DNA of 64,000 nucleotides from the NCBI GenBank assembly GCA_039045975.1, contig JBCCJA010000013.1, positions 1 through 64,000 of the forward strand. The letters run 5' to 3'. Below, in pieces: positions 42,330 to 50,684 of this stretch. The stretch comes from JBCCJA01 sp039045975. GTDB taxonomy: Bacteria > Planctomycetota > Planctomycetia > Planctomycetales > Planctomycetaceae. Made by a program: the position numbers and the translations under genes. Numbering within the stretch: position 1 is the stretch's first letter; each line of letters starts with the position of its first letter. The notes beneath the pieces are model-generated. The model was not told where the DNA came from, did no database searches, and worked only from the letters and a program-made list of their open reading frames with translations.

Positions 42330-43193
42330 CTATCGGGCCGACGTCGCCGCGAACGTCGTAAGCGCGTCGACAACTTCGCGGACGTCGTGCACACGCAACA
42401 CCTCCGCCCCCTGGGCCGCGACGGCGCAGGCGACCCCGACCGTCGCCGCGAGCCGCTCGTCGGTCGGCCGGCCGGTCAGCTCGCCGAGGAACCGCTTCCG
42501 CGAATGCCCGATCAGCACGGGCCGCCCGATCCGCCGGAACGCGGCGACTTCCCGGAGGATCGCCAGGTTGTGCGCCGTCGTCTTGCCGAAGCCGACGCCA
42601 GGGTCGACGCAGATCCGGCCCGCCGGGATGCCGAACTCGACCAGTACCTGGACCCGCCGGCGTAAGTAGTCGGCGACCTCGGCGACGACGTCTTCGTATC
42701 GCGGCCGGTCCTGCATCGTCCGCGGCGTGCCCCGCATGTGCATGACGCAGACGCCGACGTCGGCGTCGCGGCAGACGGCCGGCATGTCGGGGTCGCCGGT
42801 CAGGCCGGTCACGTCGTTGACGATCGCGGCGCCCGCCTCGATCGCAGCGCCCGCGACCGCGGCCTTACTCGTGTCGACCGACAGCACCGCCTTCGGGTCG
42901 GCGGCGGCGACGGCCCGGACGACCGGTACGACCCGCGCGATCTCGGTCTCGGCGTCGACCCGATCGGCGCCCGGTCGGGTCGATTCGCCCCCGACGTCGA
43001 GGATGTCGGCCCCGTCCGCCAGCAGGCGGGCGGCGTGCGCGACGGCGGCCTCGACCGTCGCGTGCAGCCCGCCGTCGGAAAAGCTGTCGGGCGTGACGTT
43101 GAGCACGCCCATCACGAGTGGCCGGCCCGCGGGCCGCAACACCCGGTCACGCAGTTCCCACCCGGCCGGCTCGCCGGGACTTTCGACAGCCAT
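42330..43193 (-). CDS. folP: Dihydropteroate synthase
   Basis: A 287-aa TIM-barrel enzyme that joins p-aminobenzoate to dihydropterin pyrophosphate in folate synthesis. Residues about 28-43 read MGVLNVTPDSFSDGG, the first family signature. ILDVGGESTRPGADRV is the second, followed by SVDTSKAAV, IVNDVTGL, VCVMHMRGTP, ICVDPGVGFGKT and PVLIGHSRKRFLGEL. The length is typical. No other folate gene is adjacent. Confidence 0.96.
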   Translation of the reverse strand: MAVESPGEPAGWELRDRVLRPAGRPLVMGVLNVTPDSFSDGGLHATVEAAVAHAARLLADGADILDVGGESTRPGADRVDAETEIARVVPVVRAVAAADPKAVLSVDTSKAAVAGAAIEAGAAIVNDVTGLTGDPDMPAVCRDADVGVCVMHMRGTPRTMQDRPRYEDVVAEVADYLRRRVQVLVEFGIPAGRICVDPGVGFGKTTAHNLAILREVAAFRRIGRPVLIGHSRKRFLGELTGRPTDERLAATVGVACAVAAQGAEVLRVHDVREVVDALTTFAATSAR

Positions 43194-43358
43194 TGTTCGC
43201 TCCGTCAGCCGCCGACGGGCGGTGCATCGGTGTTTCCGAATTTGATTGACACGAGTCTGCCCAGCCGTACGTTCGCACGCAAAGGGCCCAAATAGCCCAA
43301 GTTTCCCACTTCCGTGTCGGTGCCTAAACGCCCGGCCGATCCCTGAGAAGGACCCAAC

Positions 43359-43646
43359 ATGCTCCGTTATTGCGTTCTGTCCGCGGCGCTTTTCGCCTTC
43401 GCCGGCACCGCTTCGACCGCCGAAGCCGGTCTGTTCGACCTGTTCAGCAAGGACTCCTGCTGCACGCCGTGCGAGCCGGTCTGCGACCCCTGCGCCGCCC
43501 CGGAACCGGTCTGCGAGCCGTGCGCCGCCCCGGCTCCGGTCTGTGACCCGTGCGCCCCGGCCTGCGAAACCAAGAAGTTCAGCCTCCCGTCGTTCTCGAT
43601 GCCTTCGTTCGACTTCCCGTCGTTCAAGAAGGGCTGCGGCTGCTAG
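43359..43646 (+). CDS. Small secreted Cys/Pro-rich repeat protein
   Basis: A 95-aa protein with a signal peptide (MLRYCVLSAALFAFAGTAS, cleavage near AEAGL). A GAGAAGG ribosome site lies 7-8 bp upstream of the ATG. The mature part begins LFDLFSKDSCC. It then has tandem C-x-x-C units with proline (PVCDPCAAP, PVCEPCAAP, PVCDPCAPAC), followed by a Ser/Pro/Phe repeat (SLPSFSMPSFDFPSF) and KKGCGC. Thirteen or so cysteines in 75 residues suggest disulfide cross-linking or metal binding at the cell surface. A TTGACA box lies about 110 bp upstream. A strong terminator follows, so it is a monocistronic gene. Confidence 0.7.
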   Translation: MLRYCVLSAALFAFAGTASTAEAGLFDLFSKDSCCTPCEPVCDPCAAPEPVCEPCAAPAPVCDPCAPACETKKFSLPSFSMPSFDFPSFKKGCGC

Positions 43647-43702
43647 TGCCGACCGTCCCGCCCGGGACGGCCCCTCCGTCGGACACCCGCGTCCGAGCCC
43701 CG

Positions 43703-43728
43703 ACGCCGCCCCCTGGGGCGGCGTTTTT
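43703..43728 (+). terminator. Intrinsic terminator
   Basis: ACGCCGCCCC and GGGGCGGCGT form perfect 10-bp arms around a 2-base centre, followed by a T-run. It ends the transcript of the Cys-rich protein gene and separates it from ligA 66 bp further on. Confidence 0.85.
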
Positions 43729-43794
43729 CGTGCGCCGCTCGCGGCCCGCGCGGCGGTCGCCTACAACGGCCGCGTCACGCAGCGAGACGCACCG

Positions 43795-45837
43795 ATGGCC
43801 GAACCCGCGGTCCGAGACGAGATCGAATCACTCCGGCGGGAACTCGAACGGCACAACCGGCTGTACTACGTCGAGGCGAAGCCCGAGGTCCCCGACCGCG
43901 AATTCGACCGGCTACTCAAGCGGCTTGAGGCCCTCGAAGCCGAGCACCCGGAGTTCGACGACCCGAACAGCCCGACCCGACGCGTCGGCGGGGCCCCGAT
44001 CGACGGCTTCACGACCGTCGAGCACCGGGTCCCGATGCTCTCGATCGAGAACGTCTTCGACGAGGCGTCGCTCGCCGAGTTCGACGCCCGCGTCCGCAAA
44101 GGACTCGGCGACGAGCCGTTCGCTTACACGCTCGAATATAAAATCGACGGCGTCGCCCTCGCGGTCGTTTACGAGGACGGCCGGCTCGCCCGGGCCGTCA
44201 CCCGCGGCGACGGGGTCCGCGGCGACGACGTGACCCACACCGCCCGCACCGTCCGCGACCTGCCGCTGACATGGGCCGGCGACGCCTCGGCCGTCATCGA
44301 GGTCCGCGGCGAGTGCTATATGACGAACAGCGAGTTCGCGAAGGTCCGGGCCGCCCAGATCGAGCGCGGCGACGAACCGGCCGCCAACCCGCGGAACTTC
44401 ACCGCCGGGTCCCTAAAATTACTCGACCCGAAGGTCGCCGCGGAACGGCCGTTAAGATTCTTGGCCCACGGGCTCGGACATCACGAGGGCGTGACCGCGG
44501 AGACGCACACCGCCTATTTAGAATCGCTTTCCACGGCGGGATTTGTCGTCACGCCGGGCGTGCGACGGGCGTCGTCGCTCGACGAAGTCACGGCCGCGAT
44601 CGGGGAGATGACCGCCGAGGTCGCGACGCTCGATTTCGAAGTCGACGGCATCGTGCTTAAGGTCGATCGGTTCGACCAACGCGACACGCTCGGGCTCCGC
44701 TCGAAAAGCCCCCGTTGGGCGATCGCCGTCAAATGGGAGCGTTACGAGGCGACGACAAAATTAAATGACGTCCGGTTTCAGGTCGGCAAGACGGGCCGCG
44801 TCACGCCGGTCGCCGAGTTGGAGCCGGTCGAGATCGCCGGCACGACCGTCTCGCGGGCCAGCCTGCACAACGCCGACGAGATCGCCCGGCTCGACATTAA
44901 GATCGGCGACGCCGTCGTCGTCGAAAAGGCGGGCAAGATCATCCCGCACGTCGTCCGCGTCGAGGCGGCCACGCGTGACGGCAAAGAGCGTGCTATCGCC
45001 TTCCCGGTCGGCTGCCCGGTCTGCGACACCGTCCTGACCCGCGGCGTCGACGAGAAAACGGGCCGCGAGGACGTCGACTTCCGCTGCATGAGCCCGCAAT
45101 GCCCGGCCCGGGTCCGCGGCACGCTGGAGTTCTTCGCGTCGCGGACGGCGATGGACGTCGACGGGCTCGGCGTGAAACTGATCGACCAACTCGTCGACGC
45201 GGGCTTGTTAAAGGGCATCGCCGATATTTATCGCCTCGCCGAGCGACGGGAGCAGATCCTTGAACTCGAACGTGTCGGCGAGAAGTCGGTCGATAATCTG
45301 ATCGCCGCCGTCGCCGAGACGAAGTCGCGGCCGCTGTGGCGACTGATCACGGGCCTCAATATCCGCCACGTCGGCTCGTCGACGGCCCGCGTGCTGGCCG
45401 ATGAGTTCGGCACGCTCGACGAGATCATGGCCCAGCCGGTCGAGTCGCTCGCGGCGACCGAGGAAATCGGCGACGTCGTCGCCGCCTCGATCCGGGCCTA
45501 TTTCGACGCCCCGGCGAACCGGGCGTTGATCGAAGACTTAAGAACGCTCGGCCTGAATTTCGGCACGCCGGTCGAGGACCGCCCGGCCGAGACGGACGCG
45601 TCGGCCGGCCCGCTGGCGGGCAAAACGGTCGTCGTCACCGGCACCCTCGAAAACTTCACCCGCGACGAGGCCGAAGAAGCGGTCCGCGCCGCCGGCGGCA
45701 AAACGTCGAAATCGGTCAGCCGCAAGACCGACTACGTGGTCGCGGGGGCGCGTGCGGGGAGCAAGAAGGCGAAGGCGGAGAAGTTGGGGGTGGAGGTGTT
45801 GGACGAGGCGGCACTTGCGAAATTACTAGTCAAATAA
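43795..45837 (+). CDS. ligA: NAD-dependent DNA ligase
   Basis: 680 aa from the ATG at 43795. The frame is open upstream across the Cys-rich gene, but the ligase begins at LRRELERHNRLYYVEAKPEV (domain Ia). The adenylation Lys is in LEYKIDGVALAVVYEDG (K-x-D-G). Domain landmarks follow: FTAGSLKLLDP, the OB fold around VGKTGRVTPVAELEPVEIAG, a four-Cys zinc finger (CPVCDTVL to MSPQCPAR), helix-hairpin-helix repeats (ADIYRLAERREQILELERVG) and a C-terminal BRCT domain (LAGKTVVVTGTLENFTR). It seals nicks in replication and repair. The length is standard. Confidence 0.97.
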   Translation: MAEPAVRDEIESLRRELERHNRLYYVEAKPEVPDREFDRLLKRLEALEAEHPEFDDPNSPTRRVGGAPIDGFTTVEHRVPMLSIENVFDEASLAEFDARVRKGLGDEPFAYTLEYKIDGVALAVVYEDGRLARAVTRGDGVRGDDVTHTARTVRDLPLTWAGDASAVIEVRGECYMTNSEFAKVRAAQIERGDEPAANPRNFTAGSLKLLDPKVAAERPLRFLAHGLGHHEGVTAETHTAYLESLSTAGFVVTPGVRRASSLDEVTAAIGEMTAEVATLDFEVDGIVLKVDRFDQRDTLGLRSKSPRWAIAVKWERYEATTKLNDVRFQVGKTGRVTPVAELEPVEIAGTTVSRASLHNADEIARLDIKIGDAVVVEKAGKIIPHVVRVEAATRDGKERAIAFPVGCPVCDTVLTRGVDEKTGREDVDFRCMSPQCPARVRGTLEFFASRTAMDVDGLGVKLIDQLVDAGLLKGIADIYRLAERREQILELERVGEKSVDNLIAAVAETKSRPLWRLITGLNIRHVGSSTARVLADEFGTLDEIMAQPVESLAATEEIGDVVAASIRAYFDAPANRALIEDLRTLGLNFGTPVEDRPAETDASAGPLAGKTVVVTGTLENFTRDEAEEAVRAAGGKTSKSVSRKTDYVVAGARAGSKKAKAEKLGVEVLDEAALAKLLVK

Positions 45838-45855
45838 CGCAACGCCATCACCGTA

Positions 45856-46479
45856 TCAGTCATCAAATTTAGCGTTAATCGCAATTTCTTGAGGACATTC
45901 GATGACCCAATCGCGTTCGACATCAACTAACAATCGCGGATGAGCCCTATTCGCGGCTCTAAAAGCGTCTTTCCGGAGTTCATCTTCATTGATCGGATGG
46001 TCAAACTGGGGGCCGAATTTGTCCGGTGGCAACAGTTTAAGTCTTCCTATGTTGACCTTTCCCGATTGCAGAAGGAGGCAAATGTGCCCGTCCGAAACGC
46101 CATCGATCAACGGTTGACCGAGTCCGTCGAAATCGATGACCCTCAGCATACTGGGACCCGACTCCGCCGGTCCGATTTCTTTACGCGCCCAGAGCGCATA
46201 GCCGATGTTAGAGTTTAAGTCTATCCGGCCGACACAAGCACAACTGTATGGATGAAGGGCCTCGGCTCTTTTGGCCGCCTCGTCAGCTCGTTCCGCCGTC
46301 GTCTTCGCCAACAGGATCACCTCGGGCGATTCCTCGATCGCCCCCTCCCACCGATACACGCTCGTCACGCCGTCGATCACGTTGCCGCAGGCGATGAGGC
46401 GTTCCTCGACGAGTGTGCGGGCAAGACGCAGGGCGGTCTCGCGGTCGGGGCAGGGGATGTCGAGCAGGATGAGGGGCAT
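45856..46479 (-). CDS. CutA-like protein fused to an unrelated C-terminal domain
   Basis: A 207-aa protein. Residues 1-78 are a clear CutA1 (divalent-cation tolerance) start: ETALRLARTLVEERLIACGNVI, GVTSVYRWEGAIEESPEVILLAKT and EALHPYS. Normal CutA ends at about 105-115 aa. Here the frame continues for about 125 residues (RVIDFDGLGQPLIDGV, GHICLLLQSGKVNIGRLKLL, LLVDVERDWVIECPQE) without known homology. From about 46240 down to 45856 the DNA is clearly A+T-richer, near 50% G+C by eye, against over 60% in the CutA part. A fusion by insertion or recombination that replaced the native 3' end is likely. Confidence 0.65.
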   Translation of the reverse strand: MPLILLDIPCPDRETALRLARTLVEERLIACGNVIDGVTSVYRWEGAIEESPEVILLAKTTAERADEAAKRAEALHPYSCACVGRIDLNSNIGYALWARKEIGPAESGPSMLRVIDFDGLGQPLIDGVSDGHICLLLQSGKVNIGRLKLLPPDKFGPQFDHPINEDELRKDAFRAANRAHPRLLVDVERDWVIECPQEIAINAKFDD

Positions 46480-46633
46480 GGGAGTAAGCAGCGAATAGCG
46501 AGGAGCGATTAGAAACGAAGGGCGAGCGGTGGGCGTGAGCCCTCCGGTGGGTCCACGTGCCCGCCCGATCGCCGCAGGTCCCGAACCTCCGTTTGACCGG
46601 CCCTGTCGTCGCCCCTAGCGTACCGGAAGAGCA

Positions 46634-46681
46634 ATGAACGTCACCGTCTTCGCCGCCGACCTACTCCTTGGGCTTACCTAG
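46634..46681 (+). CDS. leuL: leuA leader peptide
   Basis: A 15-codon ORF, MNVTVFAADLLLGLT, with a GGAAG ribosome site 5-6 bp before the ATG. It contains CTA CTC CTT GGG CTT, four leucine codons in five, including CTA and CTT, which are rare in this high-G+C DNA. It lies 123 bp before leuA and just upstream of mutually exclusive hairpins. This is the layout of a ribosome-mediated attenuator: stalling on Leu codons would report leucyl-tRNA charging. Confidence 0.8.
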   Translation: MNVTVFAADLLLGLT

Positions 46682-46751
46682 CCCCGGGGACGCGTACGCA
46701 GACGCAGCATGAACCCCGGGGCCTGCCAGGCTGCCGGGGTTTCTCGTTTTG
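46681..46751 (+). promoter_or_regulatory. Transcription attenuator of leuA
   Basis: Terminator: AACCCCGG (46712-46719) pairs with CCGGGGTT (46734-46741) around an inner GCCTG/CAGGC stem, then TTTCTCGTTTT. Antiterminator: GCCCCGGGG (46681-46689), at the leader stop codon, pairs over 9 bp with CCCCGGGGC (46714-46722) and so takes up the terminator's 5' arm. A ribosome finishing the leader would cover 46681-46689 and allow termination. One stalled at the Leu codons (46661-46675) would leave it free, so leuA is read. All pairings are seen in the sequence; the mechanism is inferred from known leu/his/trp attenuators. Confidence 0.75.
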
Positions 46752-46803
46752 GTGGCGGGACGGCATGCTGACGCGGCCGCGGACTTTGAAACGGACGAGA
46801 CCG

Positions 46804-48351
46804 ATGAACCCGACCGACCGGGTCCTGATTTTCGACACGACGCTCCGCGACGGCGAACAGTCGCCCGGCTGCAGCATGCACACGCCGGAGAAGCTGCAGG
46901 TCGCGGAGGCGCTCTGCGATCTCGGCGTCGACGTGATCGAGGCCGGGTTCCCGGTCGCCTCGCCGGGCGATTTCGAGGCGGTCAGCCTGATCGCAGAAAA
47001 GTTCGGCGACCGGGCGACGATCGCCGGCCTCGCCCGCTGCCGCGAGGGCGACATCGACAAGGCCGGGGCGGCGGTCGCGAACGCGGCCCGCAAGCGGATT
47101 CACGTGTTTCTCGCCACCAGCGCGATCCACCGCGAATTCAAACTGGAGATGACGCCCGAGCAGATCGTCGCGAAGGCGGTCGAGGGCGTCACGCGGGCCA
47201 AGGCGCTCTGCGACGACATCGAATTCAGCCCCGAGGACGCCGCGCGGACCGAGCCCGACTTCCTCTGCGAGGTCGTCGAACGGGTGATCGAAGCCGGCGC
47301 GACGACGGTCAACATCCCCGACACGGTCGGCTACGCGACGCCGGCGCAGTACGGGCGGGCGATCCGCAACCTGTTCGAACGGGTGCCGAACATCGGCAAG
47401 GCGGTCGTGAGCACGCACTGCCACGACGACCTCGGGCTGGCGGTCGCGAACAGCCTCGCCGGGGTCGAGGCGGGGGCGCGGCAGGTCGAGTGCACGATCA
47501 ACGGGCTCGGCGAGCGGGCCGGGAACGCGCCGCTCGAAGAGATCGTCATGGCGCTCAAAACCCGCGGCGACGCGTACGGCGTGAAGACCGGGATCGTCAC
47601 CGAGCGGCTGTGCCCGACGAGCCGGCTGGTGTCGTCGATCACCGGCATGGCGGTCGCGCGGAACAAGGCAATCGTCGGTCAGAACGCGTTCGCGCACGAG
47701 TCGGGCATCCACCAGCACGGCATGCTCAAGAACCGCGAGACGTACGAGATCATGCGGGGCGAGGACGTCGGCTACGTCGGCACGAACCTGGTGCTGGGCA
47801 AGCACTCGGGCCGGCACGCGTTCCGGGACCGCGTCGCGGCGCTGGGCCACTCGCTCGACGCGGAGACGTTCGAGCGGGTCTTCACCGACTTCATCGCGCT
47901 GGCGGACAAGAAGAAGGAGGTCTTCGACAGCGACATCCTGGCGTTGATCGAGGACCGGGCCGGGGGAACCGACGGCGAGGACCGCTGGGAGGCGGTCGGC
48001 TATCAGGTCTCGGCCGGGTCGGGGGCGAAGCCGACGGCGACGCTGACGCTGACCGACCGGCGGCACGACGGCGAGGAGCAGACCGACGCGGCGATCGGCG
48101 ACGGACCGATCGACGCCTGTTTCCGGACGCTGGAGCGGATCACGGGCGTCGAGGCGAAGCTGCTCGACTTCCAGGTCCGCGGGGTCTCGGGCGGTAAAGA
48201 TGCGCTCGGCGAGGTCGTGATCCAGGTCGACGTCGACGGCCGGACGTACCGCGGCAAGGGCGTCAGCACCGACATCGTCGAGGCCGGGATGCGGGCCTAT
48301 CTGAAGGCGTTGAACCGGTTCGACGCCGACGGCGGGGCGAGCGGTCGGTAG
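46804..48351 (+). CDS. leuA: 2-isopropylmalate synthase
   Basis: A 515-aa enzyme for the first committed step of leucine synthesis. LIFDTTLRDGEQSPGCSM is the N-terminal signature with the metal-binding Asp. HVFLATSAIHREFKL, TVNIPDTVGYATPAQY and STHCHDDLGLAVANSLAGVEAG (metal His pair) follow. The linker has NAFAHESGIHQHGMLKN, and the C-terminal LeuA regulatory domain runs from about residue 390 (YQVSAGSGAKPTATLTL), consistent with feedback inhibition by leucine. The ATG at 46804 is preferred over an upstream one without homology. The leader at 46634-46751 suggests transcription attenuation. Confidence 0.97.
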   Translation: MNPTDRVLIFDTTLRDGEQSPGCSMHTPEKLQVAEALCDLGVDVIEAGFPVASPGDFEAVSLIAEKFGDRATIAGLARCREGDIDKAGAAVANAARKRIHVFLATSAIHREFKLEMTPEQIVAKAVEGVTRAKALCDDIEFSPEDAARTEPDFLCEVVERVIEAGATTVNIPDTVGYATPAQYGRAIRNLFERVPNIGKAVVSTHCHDDLGLAVANSLAGVEAGARQVECTINGLGERAGNAPLEEIVMALKTRGDAYGVKTGIVTERLCPTSRLVSSITGMAVARNKAIVGQNAFAHESGIHQHGMLKNRETYEIMRGEDVGYVGTNLVLGKHSGRHAFRDRVAALGHSLDAETFERVFTDFIALADKKKEVFDSDILALIEDRAGGTDGEDRWEAVGYQVSAGSGAKPTATLTLTDRRHDGEEQTDAAIGDGPIDACFRTLERITGVEAKLLDFQVRGVSGGKDALGEVVIQVDVDGRTYRGKGVSTDIVEAGMRAYLKALNRFDADGGASGR

Positions 48352-48598
48352 CCCTCGGCGGGCCGATCGCCGGCCCGTGAGAGGCCATACGGGGCCGGTA
48401 AAATCGGGCAAAAGGGACCGGTCGTGCGGGTCATGACGGCTGTGACGCGCGGCCGTCGCGGGGATTTGTCAAGCCCTGTTCCGGAAAGTCGATCGTCGGA
48501 AACTCATACGGCTCATTGACTTGAAGCGGACGTCGGCCGTACCTTCGTGCGTCCGACGAGCACCCCGACCCGTACGGATGACGCCCGGAGAGCGAGCC

Positions 48599-49183
48599 GT
48601 GACAAAGAAAGAAATCGTCAAAGCGATTTCCGACGTGATGCACGAGTCGGACTCGAGCATCACGCAGGTGAAGGTGAAGGAGATCGTGCAGCGGACGTTC
48701 GATCTGATCACCGACACGCTGGTCGAGAACGGTCGGATCGAGCTGCGGAACTTCGGCGTGTTCGAGGTCAAAACGCGGGCGGCCCGCCGGGCGCGGAACC
48801 CGCGGACCGGCGAGCGGGTCGACGTCGCTGAGAAGTCGGTGGTGACGTTCAAGCCCGGCAAAGAGATGGAAGAGCGGGTCGGCCTGCTCGACGAGGCCCG
48901 TGAGGCGGCCGCGGCGGGCGTCGTGCCGCCGAGCCCGGAAAGTGCGTCCGAGCCGCCGCACGCAGCGACTCCGGCCGAAACCGTCGATGCACCGGCACCG
49001 AACGAGCCGCCCGTTGCCGCCTCGGCCGAACCACAGGCCGCCCCGGAAAGCACCTTCGACGACAGACCTGCGGCCGCGGAAGACACGGCGGACTCGGGCG
49101 CGGGAGACGCGACGCGGACCCGGCCTGTCTTTAACTCGACGCGGCCGTTCGAGTCTTCCTTCGCCGGGACGTCGCACGACTGA
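48599..49183 (+). CDS. HU/IHF-family DNA-binding protein with Pro/Ala tail
   Basis: 194 aa from the GTG at 48599, which has GGAG 8 bp upstream and begins exactly at the HU fold (TKKEIVKAISDVMHESDSSITQ). The 90-residue HU core continues with VKEIVQRTFDLITDTLVENGRIELRNFGVFEVK, the beta-arm motif RRARNPRTGERVDV and VTFKPGKEMEERV. A further about 95 residues are disordered, acidic and Pro/Ala-rich (APAPNEPPVAASAEPQ), an unusual tail for HU. It probably bends DNA in the nucleoid; the tail may modulate binding. A TTGACT box is at 48514. It is a single gene after leuA. Confidence 0.88.
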   Translation: MTKKEIVKAISDVMHESDSSITQVKVKEIVQRTFDLITDTLVENGRIELRNFGVFEVKTRAARRARNPRTGERVDVAEKSVVTFKPGKEMEERVGLLDEAREAAAAGVVPPSPESASEPPHAATPAETVDAPAPNEPPVAASAEPQAAPESTFDDRPAAAEDTADSGAGDATRTRPVFNSTRPFESSFAGTSHD

Positions 49184-49418
49184 CGGCCGGTCGACAGACG
49201 CGATGGCAGGACCTGCGGGCCCTCTTTCGGCCGGCAGGACCCGGAAATGTTGCCCACTTTCCGGTTTGGCTGAACCGCTCGCGACGGTCGTGCCGATACC
49301 ACTGACCGTGCGGGGTGTTCCCGCCGAGATCGTACGGTGAACGTCACGGAAGACGTCGGGCCGTACGCGAGGCGAAAGCAGAGACACTGCGGGCGGCCGG
49401 TTTCCAAGGAGCGGAACG

Positions 49419-49637
49419 ATGCGGAAGTTGGCCTTCATCGCCCTGATGCTCGTCGCGAGTTGGTCGCAGGTCGGCTGCGTCCTGCCGATCTACGCCACGA
49501 ACAGCGACGTCCGCACCCGCGAGCTGATTTTCGTCTCCGAAAACATGCGGCACGTCACCGAGATCTGGGAACGGATCTGGTTCCTGAACATCCCCGACAC
49601 GGCGACGCCGTATCGCGTCTACGGCGGGGTGATCTGA
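49419..49637 (+). CDS. Small lipoprotein
   Basis: A 72-aa protein with AAGGAG at good spacing before the ATG. The signal peptide MRKLAFIALMLVASWSQVGC ends in a Cys that fits a lipobox (S-Q-V-G-C). The short mature part is VLPIYATNSDVRTRELIFVSENMRH and then EIWERIWFLNIPDTATPYRVYGGVI. It looks like a conserved planctomycete envelope lipoprotein; the function is unknown. It is a single gene upstream of pyrD with a 77-bp gap. Confidence 0.7.
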   Translation: MRKLAFIALMLVASWSQVGCVLPIYATNSDVRTRELIFVSENMRHVTEIWERIWFLNIPDTATPYRVYGGVI

Positions 49638-49714
49638 CGGTGCGGGGCGTTGTCGCCCCGTCCGGCCGCGGATAGCGTTCGCGACAGTCTCTTCGTCGCC
49701 CGGAACGTACGTCC

Positions 49715-50656
49715 GTGTCGTCCCGTCTCGCTGTCTCTCTCGGCCGGCTTTCGCTGCGGAACCCGGTGCTCGTCGCCTCCGGCACGTTCGGGTATGCCCG
49801 CGAGATGGCGTCGTTCCTCGACTTCTCGAACCTCGGCGGCGTGATCCCGAAGACGGTCACGCTCGCGCCGCGGCCCGGCAACCCGCCGCCCCGGACGATC
49901 GAGACGGCGTCGGGGATGCTGAACGCGATCGGGCTCGACAACGACGGGCTCGAGACGTTTCTGTCGAAGCATCTCGACCACCTCGCCGGGCTCGACACGG
50001 CGTTGATCGTGAACGTCGCCGGGCGTGACGCGGGCGAGTACGTCGAACTCGCCCGTCGGCTCGACTTCTGCGACGGCGTCGCGGCGGTCGAGCTGAATAT
50101 CTCCTGCCCGAACGTCAGCGGCGGGGTCGACTACGGCTCGAACCCGGCGAAGACGGCCGAAGTGGTCGGCGGCGTGCGGGAAGCGTGCGGCCTGCCGGTG
50201 ATCGCGAAGCTGACGCCGAACGTCACCGACATCACCGAGATCGCGAAGGCCGCCGCCGACGCCGGGGCCGACGCCGTCAGCGTCGTGAACACCTTCCTCG
50301 GGCTCGTGATCGACTGGCGAAGGCGTGCGCCGGTCCTCGGCAACGGGCTGGGCGGGCTGTCGGGCCCGGCGATCAAGCCGCTCGCGCTGCGTTGCGTCTG
50401 GCAGATCGCGAACAGCGTCGACGTCCCCGTGATCGGGATCGGCGGGATCGAGTCGGTCGACGACGTGATGGACTACCTCGTCGCCGGCGCGACGGCGGTG
50501 CAGGTCGGGACAGCGAACTACTACAAGCCCGGGCTGTCGGGCGGCCTGGCGGCCGAGATCGAGGGTTGCCTCGACGAACTCGGGGCGGGGTCGGTCACCG
50601 ACGTCATCGGGACGCTGGGCCCGTCGAAGGTCGCCGCGGCCGCCTGTGCCAGCTGA
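49715..50656 (+). CDS. pyrD: Dihydroorotate dehydrogenase, class 1B catalytic subunit
   Basis: A 313-aa flavoprotein from a GTG start, oxidising dihydroorotate to orotate in pyrimidine synthesis. LRNPVLVASGTFGYAREM is the family start. VELNISCPNVSGGVDYG carries the catalytic Cys of class 1 enzymes. PVIAKLTPNVTDITEIAKAA, VSVVNTFLGLVIDWRRRAP and PVIGIGGIESVDDVMDYLVAGATAVQVGTA bind FMN. The NISCPN context points to class 1B, which normally pairs with an iron-sulfur PyrK; no pyrK is adjacent. It is followed 28 bp later by trpS, so the two may share a transcript. Confidence 0.95.
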   Translation: MSSRLAVSLGRLSLRNPVLVASGTFGYAREMASFLDFSNLGGVIPKTVTLAPRPGNPPPRTIETASGMLNAIGLDNDGLETFLSKHLDHLAGLDTALIVNVAGRDAGEYVELARRLDFCDGVAAVELNISCPNVSGGVDYGSNPAKTAEVVGGVREACGLPVIAKLTPNVTDITEIAKAAADAGADAVSVVNTFLGLVIDWRRRAPVLGNGLGGLSGPAIKPLALRCVWQIANSVDVPVIGIGGIESVDDVMDYLVAGATAVQVGTANYYKPGLSGGLAAEIEGCLDELGAGSVTDVIGTLGPSKVAAAACAS

Positions 50657-50684
50657 CGAGACGCGCACGCGACGGGAGCCCGCC

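Noticed and set aside
43246..43808. Upstream extension of ligA by about 180 codons
   Set aside because: It would overlap the Cys-rich gene and its terminator in another frame; ligase domain Ia starts right after the ATG at 43795.
46678..48411. Minus-strand frame of 577 codons opposite leuA
   Set aside because: Mirror of leuA codons (Arg/Asp/Val-rich) without homology; leuA is certain.
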